Shown piece after piece: positions 34,660 through 43,715 of a stretch of DNA of 64,000 bases. Below the pieces are notes generated by a model. It did not search any database and had not been told where the DNA came from. It saw only the letters and a list, made by a program, of their open reading frames with translations. The stretch is from Sulfurimicrobium sp. (GTDB taxonomy: Bacteria; Pseudomonadota; Gammaproteobacteria; Burkholderiales; Sulfuricellaceae), in the NCBI GenBank assembly GCA_030652035.1, contig JAUSBJ010000009.1:62001-126000 (forward strand). Direction: 5' to 3'. Within the stretch, counting starts at the first letter, position 1. Each line of letters starts with the position of its first letter. The translations under genes and the position numbers were made by a program.

Positions 34660-36051
34660 ATGAAAACAGGCGGTATGCTCAAAGGGCATGCAAGTGCTCT
34701 GCATCTTGCGATGTATGTGCTCGACTGGGGATTGATTGCGCTTGCCGCGGTAGTGGGTCATTACGGGTATCTGGGAAGCTGGTCTCTGCCGCAGGGCTAC
34801 CTGATTTTGACCGGGGTGAGCCTGTTGTTTGCGGGCATGATCTTTCCGCAGTTTTCACTTTATAAAATATGGCGGGGCGTTTCTTTGGCCGAAGAGGCCC
34901 GCAGTATCCTGATCGCCTGGGCGGCCGTGCTGTTTTGCCTGTTTGGCTTCACTTTCCTGACGAAATCGGGTGCTGATTTTTCCCGTGGCTGGATCAGCTA
35001 CTGGGCGATCCTGGGGTGGGTGTTTTTGTTGGGCGGCCGCATCGGCCTGCGTCTGGTATTGCGATCAATCAGGCGCTGGGGTTTTAACCAAAGGCAGATT
35101 GTCATGGCGGGGGATTATGCGCTCTCTCGGGAAGTTGCTGAGCGCTTGCTACATTCTCCATGGGCAGGCTTGCAGGTTATCGGGGTGTTTGGCGATCATC
35201 TCGTTCAGCAAGAGAGCAAAACGAGAATGCCTTTGCTGGGGTCTATCGACGACCTGGAGGCGTTTGTCAACGAGAGGGATATTGACCAGGTATGGATTAC
35301 CTTGCCCCTCAAGGCAGAGGATACCGTTAAGAAAATCATGTTTTTGCTGCGTCATTCCACGGTGGATATTCGTTGGGTGCCGGACATCTCCAGCTTTCGC
35401 CTGATCAATCATTCCGTCTCGGAAATCGCCGGCATGCCGGTGTTAAGCCTTTCGGCCAGCCCCATGGTTGGCGTCAGCCGCCTGCTTAAGGCCTTGGAAG
35501 ACCGCTTGCTGTCAGCCCTGGTCTTGATATTGATCGCCCCATTGATGGCGGCGCTGGCCGTCGGCGTGAGATTGAGTTCGCCCGGCCCCGTTTTTTATCG
35601 CCAGGAACGCGTGGGCTGGAATGGCAAGCCATTCATGATGCTCAAGTTTCGATCCATGCCGGTGGATGTGGAAAAAAACGGCGTTCGATGGGGCGGGGCG
35701 AAGAACAAGGAGGCGACAAAATTCGGGGCATTTCTGCGCAAGACCAGCCTCGATGAGTTGCCGCAATTCATCAACGTCCTGAAGGGGGATATGTCCATAG
35801 TCGGGCCTCGTCCCGAGCGGACCATGTTCGTCGAAAAATTCAAGGATGAAATTCCGGATTATATGAAAAAGCATCTGGTTAAGGCCGGCATCACCGGCTG
35901 GGCACAGATTAATGGCTGGCGGGGGGATACGGATCTGTCCAAGCGCATCGAGTATGATCTTTATTATATTGAGCACTGGTCATTGTGGTTTGATCTGCGG
36001 ATTATTCTGTTGACGGTGTTCAGGGGGTTTGTCGACAGGAATGCCTATTGA
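34660..36051 (+). CDS. undecaprenyl-phosphate glycosylphosphotransferase (WcaJ/WbaP type)
   Basis: A membrane enzyme of 463 aa that transfers the first sugar-1-phosphate to undecaprenyl phosphate. Four N-terminal transmembrane helices (about 10-125), a Rossmann-like middle region (about 140-260), a further hydrophobic segment (SALVLILIAPLMAALAVG) and the catalytic domain with SPGPVFYRQERVGWNGKPF, KFRSM, KTSLDELPQFINVLKGDMS and VGPRPER, then GITGWAQINGWRG. All are hallmarks of the polyisoprenyl-phosphate hexose-1-phosphate transferase family. Start ATG directly follows the previous stop. Confidence 0.95.
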   Translation: MKTGGMLKGHASALHLAMYVLDWGLIALAAVVGHYGYLGSWSLPQGYLILTGVSLLFAGMIFPQFSLYKIWRGVSLAEEARSILIAWAAVLFCLFGFTFLTKSGADFSRGWISYWAILGWVFLLGGRIGLRLVLRSIRRWGFNQRQIVMAGDYALSREVAERLLHSPWAGLQVIGVFGDHLVQQESKTRMPLLGSIDDLEAFVNERDIDQVWITLPLKAEDTVKKIMFLLRHSTVDIRWVPDISSFRLINHSVSEIAGMPVLSLSASPMVGVSRLLKALEDRLLSALVLILIAPLMAALAVGVRLSSPGPVFYRQERVGWNGKPFMMLKFRSMPVDVEKNGVRWGGAKNKEATKFGAFLRKTSLDELPQFINVLKGDMSIVGPRPERTMFVEKFKDEIPDYMKKHLVKAGITGWAQINGWRGDTDLSKRIEYDLYYIEHWSLWFDLRIILLTVFRGFVDRNAY

Positions 36052-36130
36052 CCGGCATTCCGCCGGCCGTCGGCGCCGCTGATTCATAGGGGGCGACGCC
36101 CGGGCGATCCGGCAAGACTGGTTGCTGACA

Positions 36131-36402
36131 CTAGTGTAGTGTTGCACGCTAAACGGTCCTTTCAGAGCCTTCCAAAAAGTGGCATAACAAGGCGCGGCGC
36201 GCAGGCAATGGCTATTCCCTTGTCAAGCGCCGCAACGCGGTTAGGACGCTTTTGGGAAGGCTCCCTCCGGGCAAGCGCCAGGGCGGCCATCTGCGGCGTT
36301 GCGGGCGCTTGGAATAGAATGACATTCCGGCGCACCCGCGCCTTGCATATGGCCGCCCTGGCGCTTGCTGAAAGGACCGTTTAGCGTGCAACACTACACT
36401 AG
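36131..36402. mobile_element. 272-bp MITE-like element with 35-bp perfect inverted ends
   Basis: The first 35 nt (36131-36165, beginning CTAGTGTAGTGTTGCACGCT) are the exact reverse complement of the last 35 (36368-36402). Both ends carry CTAG, which may be a duplicated target. Inside are two lobes, each bounded by its own inverted pair: 36165-36179 with 36249-36263 (14/15 match) and 36271-36290 with 36349-36368 (20/20). The core of lobe 1 recurs inverted in lobe 2 (36188-36197 with 36336-36345; 36225-36238 with 36297-36311). There is no transposase gene; the open frames inside merely mirror each other. Confidence 0.88.
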
Positions 36403-36533
36403 GCTATAATAGCCCGCATTTCTCCCCCTGAATTTATATGCCCTTCAAACGCAAATTCAAAGCCCTGCCTCGTTCGAGATCCATGGGCTTCATTTCAATT
36501 TCATCGGACGCCAAAGCGTAAAATCACCCGCCA
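36403..36533 (+). promoter_or_regulatory. msbA leader with TATAAT box beside the MITE
   Basis: TATAAT at 36405-36410 starts 3 nt after the MITE end; the only -35 candidate (TTAGCG, 36381-36386) would lie inside the MITE terminal repeat. The leader to the ATG at 36534 is about 115 nt and includes a 27-codon reading frame (36438-36521) with no ribosome site. Confidence 0.5.
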
Positions 36534-38279
36534 ATGAGTAGCAAAGACCTTTACCTGCGCCTGCTGCGCTATGTATTGCCTTACTGGCGGGTATTCCTCG
36601 TTTCCATCCTTGCCATGGCGGTGACGGCGGCGACGGAGCCGGCTTTTCCCGCCTTGCTGAAGCCCATGCTGGATGGCAGTTTCGTCGATAAAGATCCGGA
36701 AACCATGCGCTGGATGCCGTTCCTGATCGTGGCGATATTCGTGGTGCGCGGTATCGCCACTTACATCAGTTCCTACGCCATCAGTTGGGTTTCCGGCAAG
36801 GTGGTGATGGATTTGCGTGAATTGATGTTCGCCCGTATGGTGAATTTACCTACCGGCTATTTTGCCAACAATACTTCGGGCGCCCTGATTTCCAAGGTGT
36901 CATACGATGTCAGCCAGGTGACCGATGCGGCGACGAGCGCGATTACCGTGATGGTGCGGGATTCCCTGACCATTCTTGGTCTGCTCGGCTGGTTGCTGTA
37001 CCTCAACTGGAAATTAACCTTGGTCGCGGTGATCGTGACGCCGGCCATCGCGCTGGTGGTCAAGGCCTTTAGCGGCCGCCTGCGGACCATGAGCCGCGGA
37101 TCGCAGCGCTCCATGGGGGATATCACCCATGTGCTGGAGGAAACCATCGAGTGCCACAAGGTAGTGAAAATTTTTGGCGGGCAGGCGTATGAGGCGCGCC
37201 GTTTTCACGATGCGGTCAATGCCTTGCGCCGTTTCAACCTCAAGCAGGCGGTCGCGGCTTCCGCCAGCGTGCCGATCGTGCAGATTTTTGCCGCGATCGC
37301 AGTGGCGGTGATCGTTTACATGGCTTCCGCCCAGTCCGCGGCGAACCAGACCACGGTGGGCGGATTCGTGTCTTTTCTTACCGCCATGCTGATGCTGCTG
37401 GCGCCATTGAAACGGCTGACCGGCGTCAACGAGAGTTTGCAGCGCGGCCTGGCCGCAGCCGAGAGCGTGTTTGCCCTGATTGACGAAGAGGCGGAGCCGG
37501 ATACGGGCCGCCAACGGCTGGAGCGGTCAAGGGGGGAAGTGGAGTTTCGCGATGTCAGTTTTTCCTACACGGCCGACAAGCTGGCCATGGACCATGTTTC
37601 TCTTGCCATCAGGCCGGGAGAAACGGTGGCCCTGGTGGGGCAGTCCGGCAGCGGAAAAACCACGCTGGTGAACCTCCTGCCGCGTTTTTACCATCCCAGC
37701 GGCGGACAGATTCTGGTGGACGGGCATGATATCGAGCACCTCCGCCTTGCCGATTTGCGCGCCAACATCGCGCTGGTGAGCCAGGACGTGGTGCTGTTCA
37801 ATGATACCGTCGCCGGGAATATTGCCTATGGGCGCCAGGCGGCTGCCAGCGAAGCTGAAATTATCGCCGCCGCCGAGGCCGCGCATGCCATGGAGTTTAT
37901 CCGCGAGATGCCGCAAGGTTTGCAGACCTTCGTCGGCGAAAACGGAGTGCGCCTTTCCGGCGGACAGCGCCAGCGCCTGGCGATTGCACGCGCCATCCTG
38001 AAGAATGCGCCCATCCTGATCCTCGATGAGGCTACGTCGGCGCTGGATACCGAATCGGAGCGCCACGTCCAGGCTGCGCTGGAAAATCTGATGCAGGGCC
38101 GTACCACCATCGTCATCGCCCACCGGCTATCGACCATTGAACATGCCGACCGGATCGTGGTGATGCAGAAAGGGCGTGTTGCGGAAATGGGAAGCCATCG
38201 CGAATTGCTGGCCCTTGATGGCATCTACGCCAACCTGCACCGCATCCAGTTCAGCCAGGAAAAACTGCGCCAGCCATGA
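36534..38279 (+). CDS. msbA: lipid A export permease/ATP-binding protein MsbA
   Basis: A protein of 581 aa, a half-size ABC exporter that flips lipid A-core across the inner membrane. The N-terminal six-helix domain spans about 10-310 with the family segment LKPMLDGSFVDKDPE. The ATPase domain has VALVGQSGSGKTTLVNLLPR near 368, NDTVAGNIAYG, the signature LSGGQRQRLAIARAIL near 475 and ILILDEATSALDTESE. Length is typical. It begins the LPS core operon and overlaps the next gene by 4 nt (ATGA). Confidence 0.97.
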   Translation: MSSKDLYLRLLRYVLPYWRVFLVSILAMAVTAATEPAFPALLKPMLDGSFVDKDPETMRWMPFLIVAIFVVRGIATYISSYAISWVSGKVVMDLRELMFARMVNLPTGYFANNTSGALISKVSYDVSQVTDAATSAITVMVRDSLTILGLLGWLLYLNWKLTLVAVIVTPAIALVVKAFSGRLRTMSRGSQRSMGDITHVLEETIECHKVVKIFGGQAYEARRFHDAVNALRRFNLKQAVAASASVPIVQIFAAIAVAVIVYMASAQSAANQTTVGGFVSFLTAMLMLLAPLKRLTGVNESLQRGLAAAESVFALIDEEAEPDTGRQRLERSRGEVEFRDVSFSYTADKLAMDHVSLAIRPGETVALVGQSGSGKTTLVNLLPRFYHPSGGQILVDGHDIEHLRLADLRANIALVSQDVVLFNDTVAGNIAYGRQAAASEAEIIAAAEAAHAMEFIREMPQGLQTFVGENGVRLSGGQRQRLAIARAILKNAPILILDEATSALDTESERHVQAALENLMQGRTTIVIAHRLSTIEHADRIVVMQKGRVAEMGSHRELLALDGIYANLHRIQFSQEKLRQP

Positions 38280-39379
38280 CCACCGCAAAACTGCATATCG
38301 TCCATACCGAGGCCTCTCTGGGCTGGGGCGGCCAGGAAATCCGCATTCTCACTGAAGCGGCCGGCATGATGCAGCGCGGCCACCAGGTAACGCTGCTGTG
38401 CCCGCCGGAGGCCAAGATATTTGAGGAGGCCCGGCTCCGTGGCGTTCCCGCAGTGGCACTGCCGATCGGCAGGAAGAACCTGAGTGGCGTCCTGGCGCTG
38501 CATCGCTGGCTGCGGAACAATCCCGCCGACATTCTCAACACCCACAGTTCGACGGACACCTGGCTGGCGGCGCTGGCTTCCTTGCTGCCAGGAGTACGGG
38601 CGCCGATCGTGCGTACCCGCCACATTTCTGCGCCTATCCCGAACAATCGGGCAACGCGCTGGCTTTATCAGAGCGCGACCCGTCATATTGTCACGACAGG
38701 TGAGAAGCTGCGGCAACAACTGATCGAAGAGAACGGCTACCGCCCGGAAGGGATCACCTCCGTACCCACGGGGATCGATACCAGCCGCTTCGTGCCAGGC
38801 GACAAACGGCTCGCCCGCCGCCAACTCGGGTTGCCGGAAGAGGGCGCCATCATCGGCATCGTCGCCACGCTGCGCAGCTGGAAGGGCCACGCTTATTTGC
38901 TGGATGCCTTCGCCGCACTGGGGGATGCGACGGCCCGCCTGCTGATCGTGGGCGGCGGCCCGCAGAGTGATGCCCTCCACAAGAAAGTGGCCGAACTGGG
39001 CCTGCAGGAGCGTGTCGCCATGCCCGGCAACCAGCGCGATGTGCTGCCCTGGCTGCAAGCCATGGATGTTTTTGTCCTGCCTTCCTACGCGAATGAAGGC
39101 GTGCCCCAGGCCCTGCTGCAAGCCATGCTCTGTGCCCTGCCGATTGTCACCACGCCGGTGGGCAGCATCCTCGATGCCATACAGGATGGGAAGAACGGGC
39201 TGGTTGTAGAGCCCAGAAGTGCCGAAGCGCTGCAACAGGCGCTCCAGCGCCTGTTGCAGGAACCAGGGCTTGGTCTTGCGCTAGCGGAGCATGCTCGCAT
39301 GGATGGGCTGGAGAAGTTCGGACTCCAGGGCATGCTCGACAAAATGGAAGCGATCTTTTGCAACGCGGCCCATGGCTAG
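38276..39379 (+). CDS. GT4 glycosyltransferase of the LPS core cluster
   Basis: A GT-B protein of 367 aa. The N-terminus has the glycine loop SLGWGGQEIRILTEAAGM; the C-terminal GT4 domain has GIVATLRSWKGHAYLLDAF, LLIVGGGP, VLPSYANEGVPQALLQAMLC and the E-x7-E type nucleotide-sugar segment. Likely acts at the cytoplasmic face on LPS core or O-antigen. Coupled to msbA by ATGA. The sugar donor is unknown. Confidence 0.9.
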   Translation: MTTAKLHIVHTEASLGWGGQEIRILTEAAGMMQRGHQVTLLCPPEAKIFEEARLRGVPAVALPIGRKNLSGVLALHRWLRNNPADILNTHSSTDTWLAALASLLPGVRAPIVRTRHISAPIPNNRATRWLYQSATRHIVTTGEKLRQQLIEENGYRPEGITSVPTGIDTSRFVPGDKRLARRQLGLPEEGAIIGIVATLRSWKGHAYLLDAFAALGDATARLLIVGGGPQSDALHKKVAELGLQERVAMPGNQRDVLPWLQAMDVFVLPSYANEGVPQALLQAMLCALPIVTTPVGSILDAIQDGKNGLVVEPRSAEALQQALQRLLQEPGLGLALAEHARMDGLEKFGLQGMLDKMEAIFCNAAHG

Positions 39380-40484
39380 CCGTTTAATTCCGCGCCTCAA
39401 GGTTCTGGCGTTCGCTGCAGGAAACAGATTATTAATGTTGGGCCGGCGCAAGCCGCCCGTTTCGCCTCGCCGCATTCTGCTTGCCCATCACCTGCTCTTG
39501 GGCGACACTTTGATGCTGACACCGCTGTTGGCTAAATTGCGCGCTTGCCACCCAAATGCAACGATCGTCATGACGACCCCCAAGGCGATTGCTCCTCTCT
39601 ACCAGCATCTTCCTTACGGGGCGATCTGCATGCCCTATGACCCGCGCGATGGCGGCACCCTCAAGATGCTGCTCGATACGGGGCGCTTCGATCTCGCCAT
39701 CGTCCCTGGCGACAACCGCTACAGCTGGCTGGCTCTGGCCGCTGGCGCGCGCTGGATCGTGGCGTTCGCCGGTGACCGTCCGGCCTACAAAAACTGGCCG
39801 GTTGACCGTCTCGTGCCATATCCGAGCCAACCCGCTGCCTGGGGCGATATGGTTTCGGAACTGATAGACGGCTTGCCTCCTGCGCCCTACAAGCCTGAAG
39901 ATTGGCCCGCGCCGGACTGCCTTCCTTTCGCGGTGCCTGCGCAGCCGTATTGCGTCCTGCATGTGGGGGCAAGCACCGTGCTGAAGCTGTGGAGTCCGGA
40001 AAAGTGGCGTGCCCTGGCCGAGTCCCTGACTAAATGCGGACTCCAGGTGGCCTGGAGCGGTGGTCCCGGCGAACAACGCATTGTCGACGAAATCGATCCG
40101 GACAAAAAACATCTTTCCTTTGCCGGCCAGCTGGATCTGGCTCAGTTGTGGCACTTGCTGGCCCACGCCCGGCTGCTGGTCTGCCCGGATACGGGTGCGG
40201 CCCACCTCGGCCGTATTGTCGGCATCCCAACGGTGACGCTGTTTGGGCCGGGGTCGCCGGTGCTCTGCGGCGCGGGCGAATTCTGGCGAAATAGCCCATA
40301 CCGTGCCGTCACGGTTGAAGATTTTCCATGCCGGGACCAGCGCGTGCTTTTCAGGCGAACCATAGGCTGGGTGAGGCGTTGCGGTCGCAGCCAGCGCGAA
40401 TGCGCCACTGTCGGCGCGTGCATGGACGGCATTCAGGTGGCTGATGTACGCCGGGCCATCGAAGAACTGGGCATTCGCGAGTAG
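39372..40484 (+). CDS. GT9 glycosyltransferase (heptosyltransferase-like)
   Basis: A protein of 370 aa. Features of the ADP-heptose:LPS heptosyltransferase family are ILLAHHLLLGDTLMLTPLLAKL at the N-terminus, LHVGASTVLKLWSPEKWRAL, LICPDTG-like LLVCPDTGAAHLGRIVGIP and VTLFGPGSP. The C-terminus contains three Cys (FPCRDQR, RRCGRSQRECATVGAC), which is not typical and may bind metal or form a disulfide. The start at 39372 overlaps the preceding gene by 8 nt. The abutting gene starts right after its stop. Confidence 0.88.
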   Translation: MASRLIPRLKVLAFAAGNRLLMLGRRKPPVSPRRILLAHHLLLGDTLMLTPLLAKLRACHPNATIVMTTPKAIAPLYQHLPYGAICMPYDPRDGGTLKMLLDTGRFDLAIVPGDNRYSWLALAAGARWIVAFAGDRPAYKNWPVDRLVPYPSQPAAWGDMVSELIDGLPPAPYKPEDWPAPDCLPFAVPAQPYCVLHVGASTVLKLWSPEKWRALAESLTKCGLQVAWSGGPGEQRIVDEIDPDKKHLSFAGQLDLAQLWHLLAHARLLVCPDTGAAHLGRIVGIPTVTLFGPGSPVLCGAGEFWRNSPYRAVTVEDFPCRDQRVLFRRTIGWVRRCGRSQRECATVGACMDGIQVADVRRAIEELGIRE

Positions 40485-41642
40485 ATGAACAGGGTCTGTT
40501 ACCAAATCAATTTGCAGCAAGGCTTCGGCGGCGGGGAAATCTATACCCGGTTTTTCAGCCACGCGCTCCAGCAGCTTGGCTGGCAAGTCACGCTTTTCGT
40601 CCACAAAAATGCCGGTTTCTGGCGGAAACTGGATATGCCCGGCGTCACGCTGGTCCCGGTTGGTAGTTATGAGGAAATCCACGCCCATCTGCCGGTCGAA
40701 CGTTCCTTGTTCATCACCCATTCTCCCGCAATCGGCAGGCTGGCCGACACGCTCGCCAGCAAGCACGTCCTTGCAGGCTTCGCCCACATGCCGCTGTACA
40801 ACCGGAATCCGGCGCCGTTCAGGCCCTACCACCTTGTTTTTGCCGTTTCCGGCCATGTCATCGACAGCCTGCGCGCGGCGGGCATCGACAGTTATTATGA
40901 AGCGCCTCTTTACGGCGTGGCCGATCTGACTCGCCCGACGATGGGGCAAACAACGGCGATCCGCGCCGCATCGGTTTACGATTGGGACACCCGCAAGGTA
41001 CGTGACCGCCTCCTGAGCCATCTCTATCCCCCCCTCTTCGCACTCAGACCCGCGCGGTATTTTGAGAAAAGGGAAGGCCTGACCTTGGGTGTCGTCTCGC
41101 GTTTGACGCCGATCAAGCAATTCCCGTTGATGTTCGGCATCCTTGCCCCCGTCATCCGGCAGTTCCCCGATGTCAATCTGGAAATTTTCGGCAGCGGCGG
41201 CTATGCTTCGGTGCGCGATTTGCGCAAAAGCCTCCATCCTGTCGCTGGACAGGTGCGCTGGTGGGGGCACCAGAACAGCTTGACCGCGGTTTACCCGCAA
41301 CTGGATTTCCTGATTACCGGACTGCCGGAAAAGGAAGCGCTCGGCCTCAACGTGATCGAGGCCCAGGCTTGCGGCACGCCCGTCCTGGCAGTGCATGCGC
41401 CACCGTTCACCGAAACCGTGCTCGAAGCGGAAACCGGCTATTTCTTCACCGATCCGCGTCAGGATAATGGCCGCGATTTCGCGCGGCTGCTCGGTAATCT
41501 CCATGCCGCGGAAGGTAAATTCCCCGACCCGCGCCGGGCAACGGCGCATCTCGAACGTTTTTCCCTTGCGCAATTTTCGCAGCGTGTGGAGCGGGCAATG
41601 AATGCGGCCATCCGCCTTCTGGAAGCGGCCCCATGCAATTGA
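40485..41642 (+). CDS. GT4 glycosyltransferase
   Basis: A protein of 385 aa. A GFGGGEIYTRFFSHAL loop stands at the N-terminus; the C-terminal GT4 domain has LGVVSRLTPIKQFPLMFGIL, LEIFGSGGYASVRDLR and PEKEALGLNVIEAQACGTPVL (E-x7-E donor site). No membrane segment. It starts directly after the GT9 stop and overlaps the next gene by 10 nt. Likely involved in LPS core or O-antigen; linkage unknown. Confidence 0.88.
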   Translation: MNRVCYQINLQQGFGGGEIYTRFFSHALQQLGWQVTLFVHKNAGFWRKLDMPGVTLVPVGSYEEIHAHLPVERSLFITHSPAIGRLADTLASKHVLAGFAHMPLYNRNPAPFRPYHLVFAVSGHVIDSLRAAGIDSYYEAPLYGVADLTRPTMGQTTAIRAASVYDWDTRKVRDRLLSHLYPPLFALRPARYFEKREGLTLGVVSRLTPIKQFPLMFGILAPVIRQFPDVNLEIFGSGGYASVRDLRKSLHPVAGQVRWWGHQNSLTAVYPQLDFLITGLPEKEALGLNVIEAQACGTPVLAVHAPPFTETVLEAETGYFFTDPRQDNGRDFARLLGNLHAAEGKFPDPRRATAHLERFSLAQFSQRVERAMNAAIRLLEAAPCN

Positions 41643-42604
41643 TTTTCAACTTCAGGAAAGGCTTTGCGCCGCTGAGGGAGGGCCTGGAGGCCCGTGGCTG
41701 CCGGGTCTTGGACAATGTGTGGGAGCCGGACGAGGCGCAACTCAAGGAAACCGGTGCCTGCATCATCAATTTTTACGAGGGCGTGCGGCAACCCTGGCGC
41801 ACATGGCAGCTGAAGGCGCGACTGAAGCGGCATGGCATCCCCCTGATCGGCATCGACCGCGATGCGCCCTGGCATTTGGGGGTCCGCCGCCGCCGGCTGT
41901 GGCTGTTCAGCCTGTTTCGTCCGCTGGATATTTACGCCACCCACACCCTGCAGCCGACCCTGCCCTTTGCGCCGGAAACGATTTACCAGGCCAATGCGGC
42001 CTGGACCCGGCACTACCATCTGCATGGAACAACGCTGGAAGAGATGCGCAGCCCGGATTTCTTCCGCTATGATGTTTCCTTTATCGGCAACCTGGATGGA
42101 CAACGTTACCGGGAACATCGCGCGCGTGCCGAATTTTTCGCTGAACTGGAGCGTCGCCTGTCCGGTAGCGGGATAAATGCCCTGTTCAGGCATGCCGAGA
42201 ATCTATCCGCAAGCGATCAGGTCGACATCATCCAGCGCAGCCGCATCAACCTGAACGCCGGAGCCGCGGCGGACCATGGCGGAGAAAGAAGCTGGGGGCT
42301 GCCGGAACGCTGCTACGGGGTACCGGCATGCGGCGGTTTTCTGTTAAGCGACGAACGCCGCCATGCTCGTGACGATTTCGAACCCGGCGCGGAATGGGCG
42401 GATTTCCACGATATGGATGACTGTGTTGCCAGGATACGCCATTTTCTCGCCCACCCCGGCGAAGCTCGTGCCATTGCCGAGGCCGCCCACCTGCGGGTAT
42501 TGCGTGAGCATACCTATGAACATCGTGCGGAGAGCCTGATTCGCCACATCCGGGAATGGCGGGAAAATCATGGGCCTAAAGGAAGGGGAGATATCATTAA
42601 ATGA
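41633..42604 (+). CDS. CgeB-like GT-B glycosyltransferase
   Basis: A protein of 323 aa. The C-terminal portion matches the Glyco_trans_1_2/CgeB pattern: VDIIQRSRINLNAG, GLPERCYGVPACGGFLLSD, then DFEPGAEWADFHDMDDCVARIRHFLAHPGEARAIAEAAHLRVLREHTYEHRA in pieces, where the name-giving family ends with a similar helix. The N-terminal domain is divergent and short. It overlaps its neighbours by 10 and 4 nt, so belongs to the LPS operon. Confidence 0.8.
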   Translation: MQLIFNFRKGFAPLREGLEARGCRVLDNVWEPDEAQLKETGACIINFYEGVRQPWRTWQLKARLKRHGIPLIGIDRDAPWHLGVRRRRLWLFSLFRPLDIYATHTLQPTLPFAPETIYQANAAWTRHYHLHGTTLEEMRSPDFFRYDVSFIGNLDGQRYREHRARAEFFAELERRLSGSGINALFRHAENLSASDQVDIIQRSRINLNAGAAADHGGERSWGLPERCYGVPACGGFLLSDERRHARDDFEPGAEWADFHDMDDCVARIRHFLAHPGEARAIAEAAHLRVLREHTYEHRAESLIRHIREWRENHGPKGRGDIIK

Positions 42605-43575
42605 GCATTTGCAAGATTTGCCAGAACGAGCGGGGAAATGCTTCCTACCTGGCACGGGAAATGATGTTCAATTTCCGCGATGAATTTGAATACATCAAAT
42701 GTGCTCACTGCGGCTGCCTGCACCTCGCGGAAATCCCGGAAAATTTGTCGAAATACTACCCGGATGCCTATTACTCATACCAGGAACCCCCCCGGAAAGA
42801 ATACAGCGCGCTGTTGCTGCGGCTCCGGAAAATTCGCAGCCGGTCTTTTCTGGGGCAGCGCAGTTTTGTCGGCGGACTTCTGGCATCGCTATCCACCAGG
42901 CAGGAACATTTCGACTGGCTGAAACGCGCGGGTGTGAATTTCGACTCCGAAATACTGGATGTGGGGTGTGGTGCCGGCGGACTGCTCCTTAAATTGCAGC
43001 GCGAGGGGTTTCATCGCCTGAGCGGGGTGGACCCTTTTATCGCAGACGATATTGCTTACGAAAATGGCGTGCGTGTTTTCAAAAAGGAATTGGGTGAGCT
43101 CGATCGCATATTCGATTTCATCATGCTCAACCATTCCCTGGAACACATGCCCGATCAGCTGACAACCATGAAAAAGTTGCACGAGCTGATTCATCCCGAT
43201 GGCTGTGTGCTGATCAGAATTCCTGTCGTGGACTGCTATGCCTGGAGGAAATACGGTATTGACTGGGTGGCCCTGGATGCGCCGCGCCATATTTATCTGC
43301 ATACCGTTAAAAGCATGCATATTTTGGCGGAGCAGTCCGGATTCGAGGTGACTGAAGTCGTGTATGACTCAACGTTTCACCAATTCCAGAATAGTGAGCA
43401 TTATTTAAGAGGTATTCCCTACAAGGATCATAAAAACGAATTCCGGAAGCCGGGGAACAGATTGTTTTCTGATGAGGAAAAACGCAAATTCGAAAAATTT
43501 GCAGAATTGCTCAATACCCTAAGGGATGGAGACACCGCCTGTTTCTACTTGCGAAAAAGTTCTAGGGGTGTTTGA
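42601..43575 (+). CDS. zinc-ribbon plus SAM methyltransferase protein
   Basis: A protein of 324 aa. The N-terminus has two CxxC knuckles (CKICQN at about 4-7 and CAHCGC at about 34-37) typical of sugar-cluster methyltransferases. The Methyltransf_23 domain (about 100-260) has ILDVGCGAGGLLLKLQREG, then DFIMLNHSLEHMPDQLTTMK and LIHPDGCVLIRIPV. Such proteins often methylate sugars or sugar nucleotides in O-antigen loci; the substrate here is unknown. The ATG overlaps the preceding stop. Confidence 0.9.
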   Translation: MSICKICQNERGNASYLAREMMFNFRDEFEYIKCAHCGCLHLAEIPENLSKYYPDAYYSYQEPPRKEYSALLLRLRKIRSRSFLGQRSFVGGLLASLSTRQEHFDWLKRAGVNFDSEILDVGCGAGGLLLKLQREGFHRLSGVDPFIADDIAYENGVRVFKKELGELDRIFDFIMLNHSLEHMPDQLTTMKKLHELIHPDGCVLIRIPVVDCYAWRKYGIDWVALDAPRHIYLHTVKSMHILAEQSGFEVTEVVYDSTFHQFQNSEHYLRGIPYKDHKNEFRKPGNRLFSDEEKRKFEKFAELLNTLRDGDTACFYLRKSSRGV

Positions 43576-43715
43576 CCCGGATTAAACCTTGAAACCTCGG
43601 TTGACCGCTCATTTGGATACGCAACAGCATGTTTCAAAATTATTTACTCTCAATATTGGCATTCACCCGATGGGTGGGCCCGCTACAGGCTGTCCAACTG
43701 AGGCTTCTAGGTTAA

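Noticed and set aside
36139-36394. Two similar open frames (both beginning MLHAKRSFQ) on opposite strands in the MITE
   Set aside because: They share their first residues only because the terminal repeats are inverted copies; no ribosome site and no domain.
36438-36521. A 27-codon frame between the MITE and msbA
   Set aside because: No Shine-Dalgarno and no conservation evidence; mentioned only as part of the msbA leader.
39432-41573. A 713-codon open frame on the minus strand opposite the GT9 and GT4 genes
   Set aside because: It lies antisense to two well-supported glycosyltransferase genes, has no recognisable domain or ribosome site, and arises from the high-GC codon pattern.
43576-43715. 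A degenerate inverted repeat before the O-antigen ligase gene
   Set aside because: The complementarity (AACCT..GTTGAC with GTCCAAC..AGGTT) is broken by several mismatches and is not convincing.
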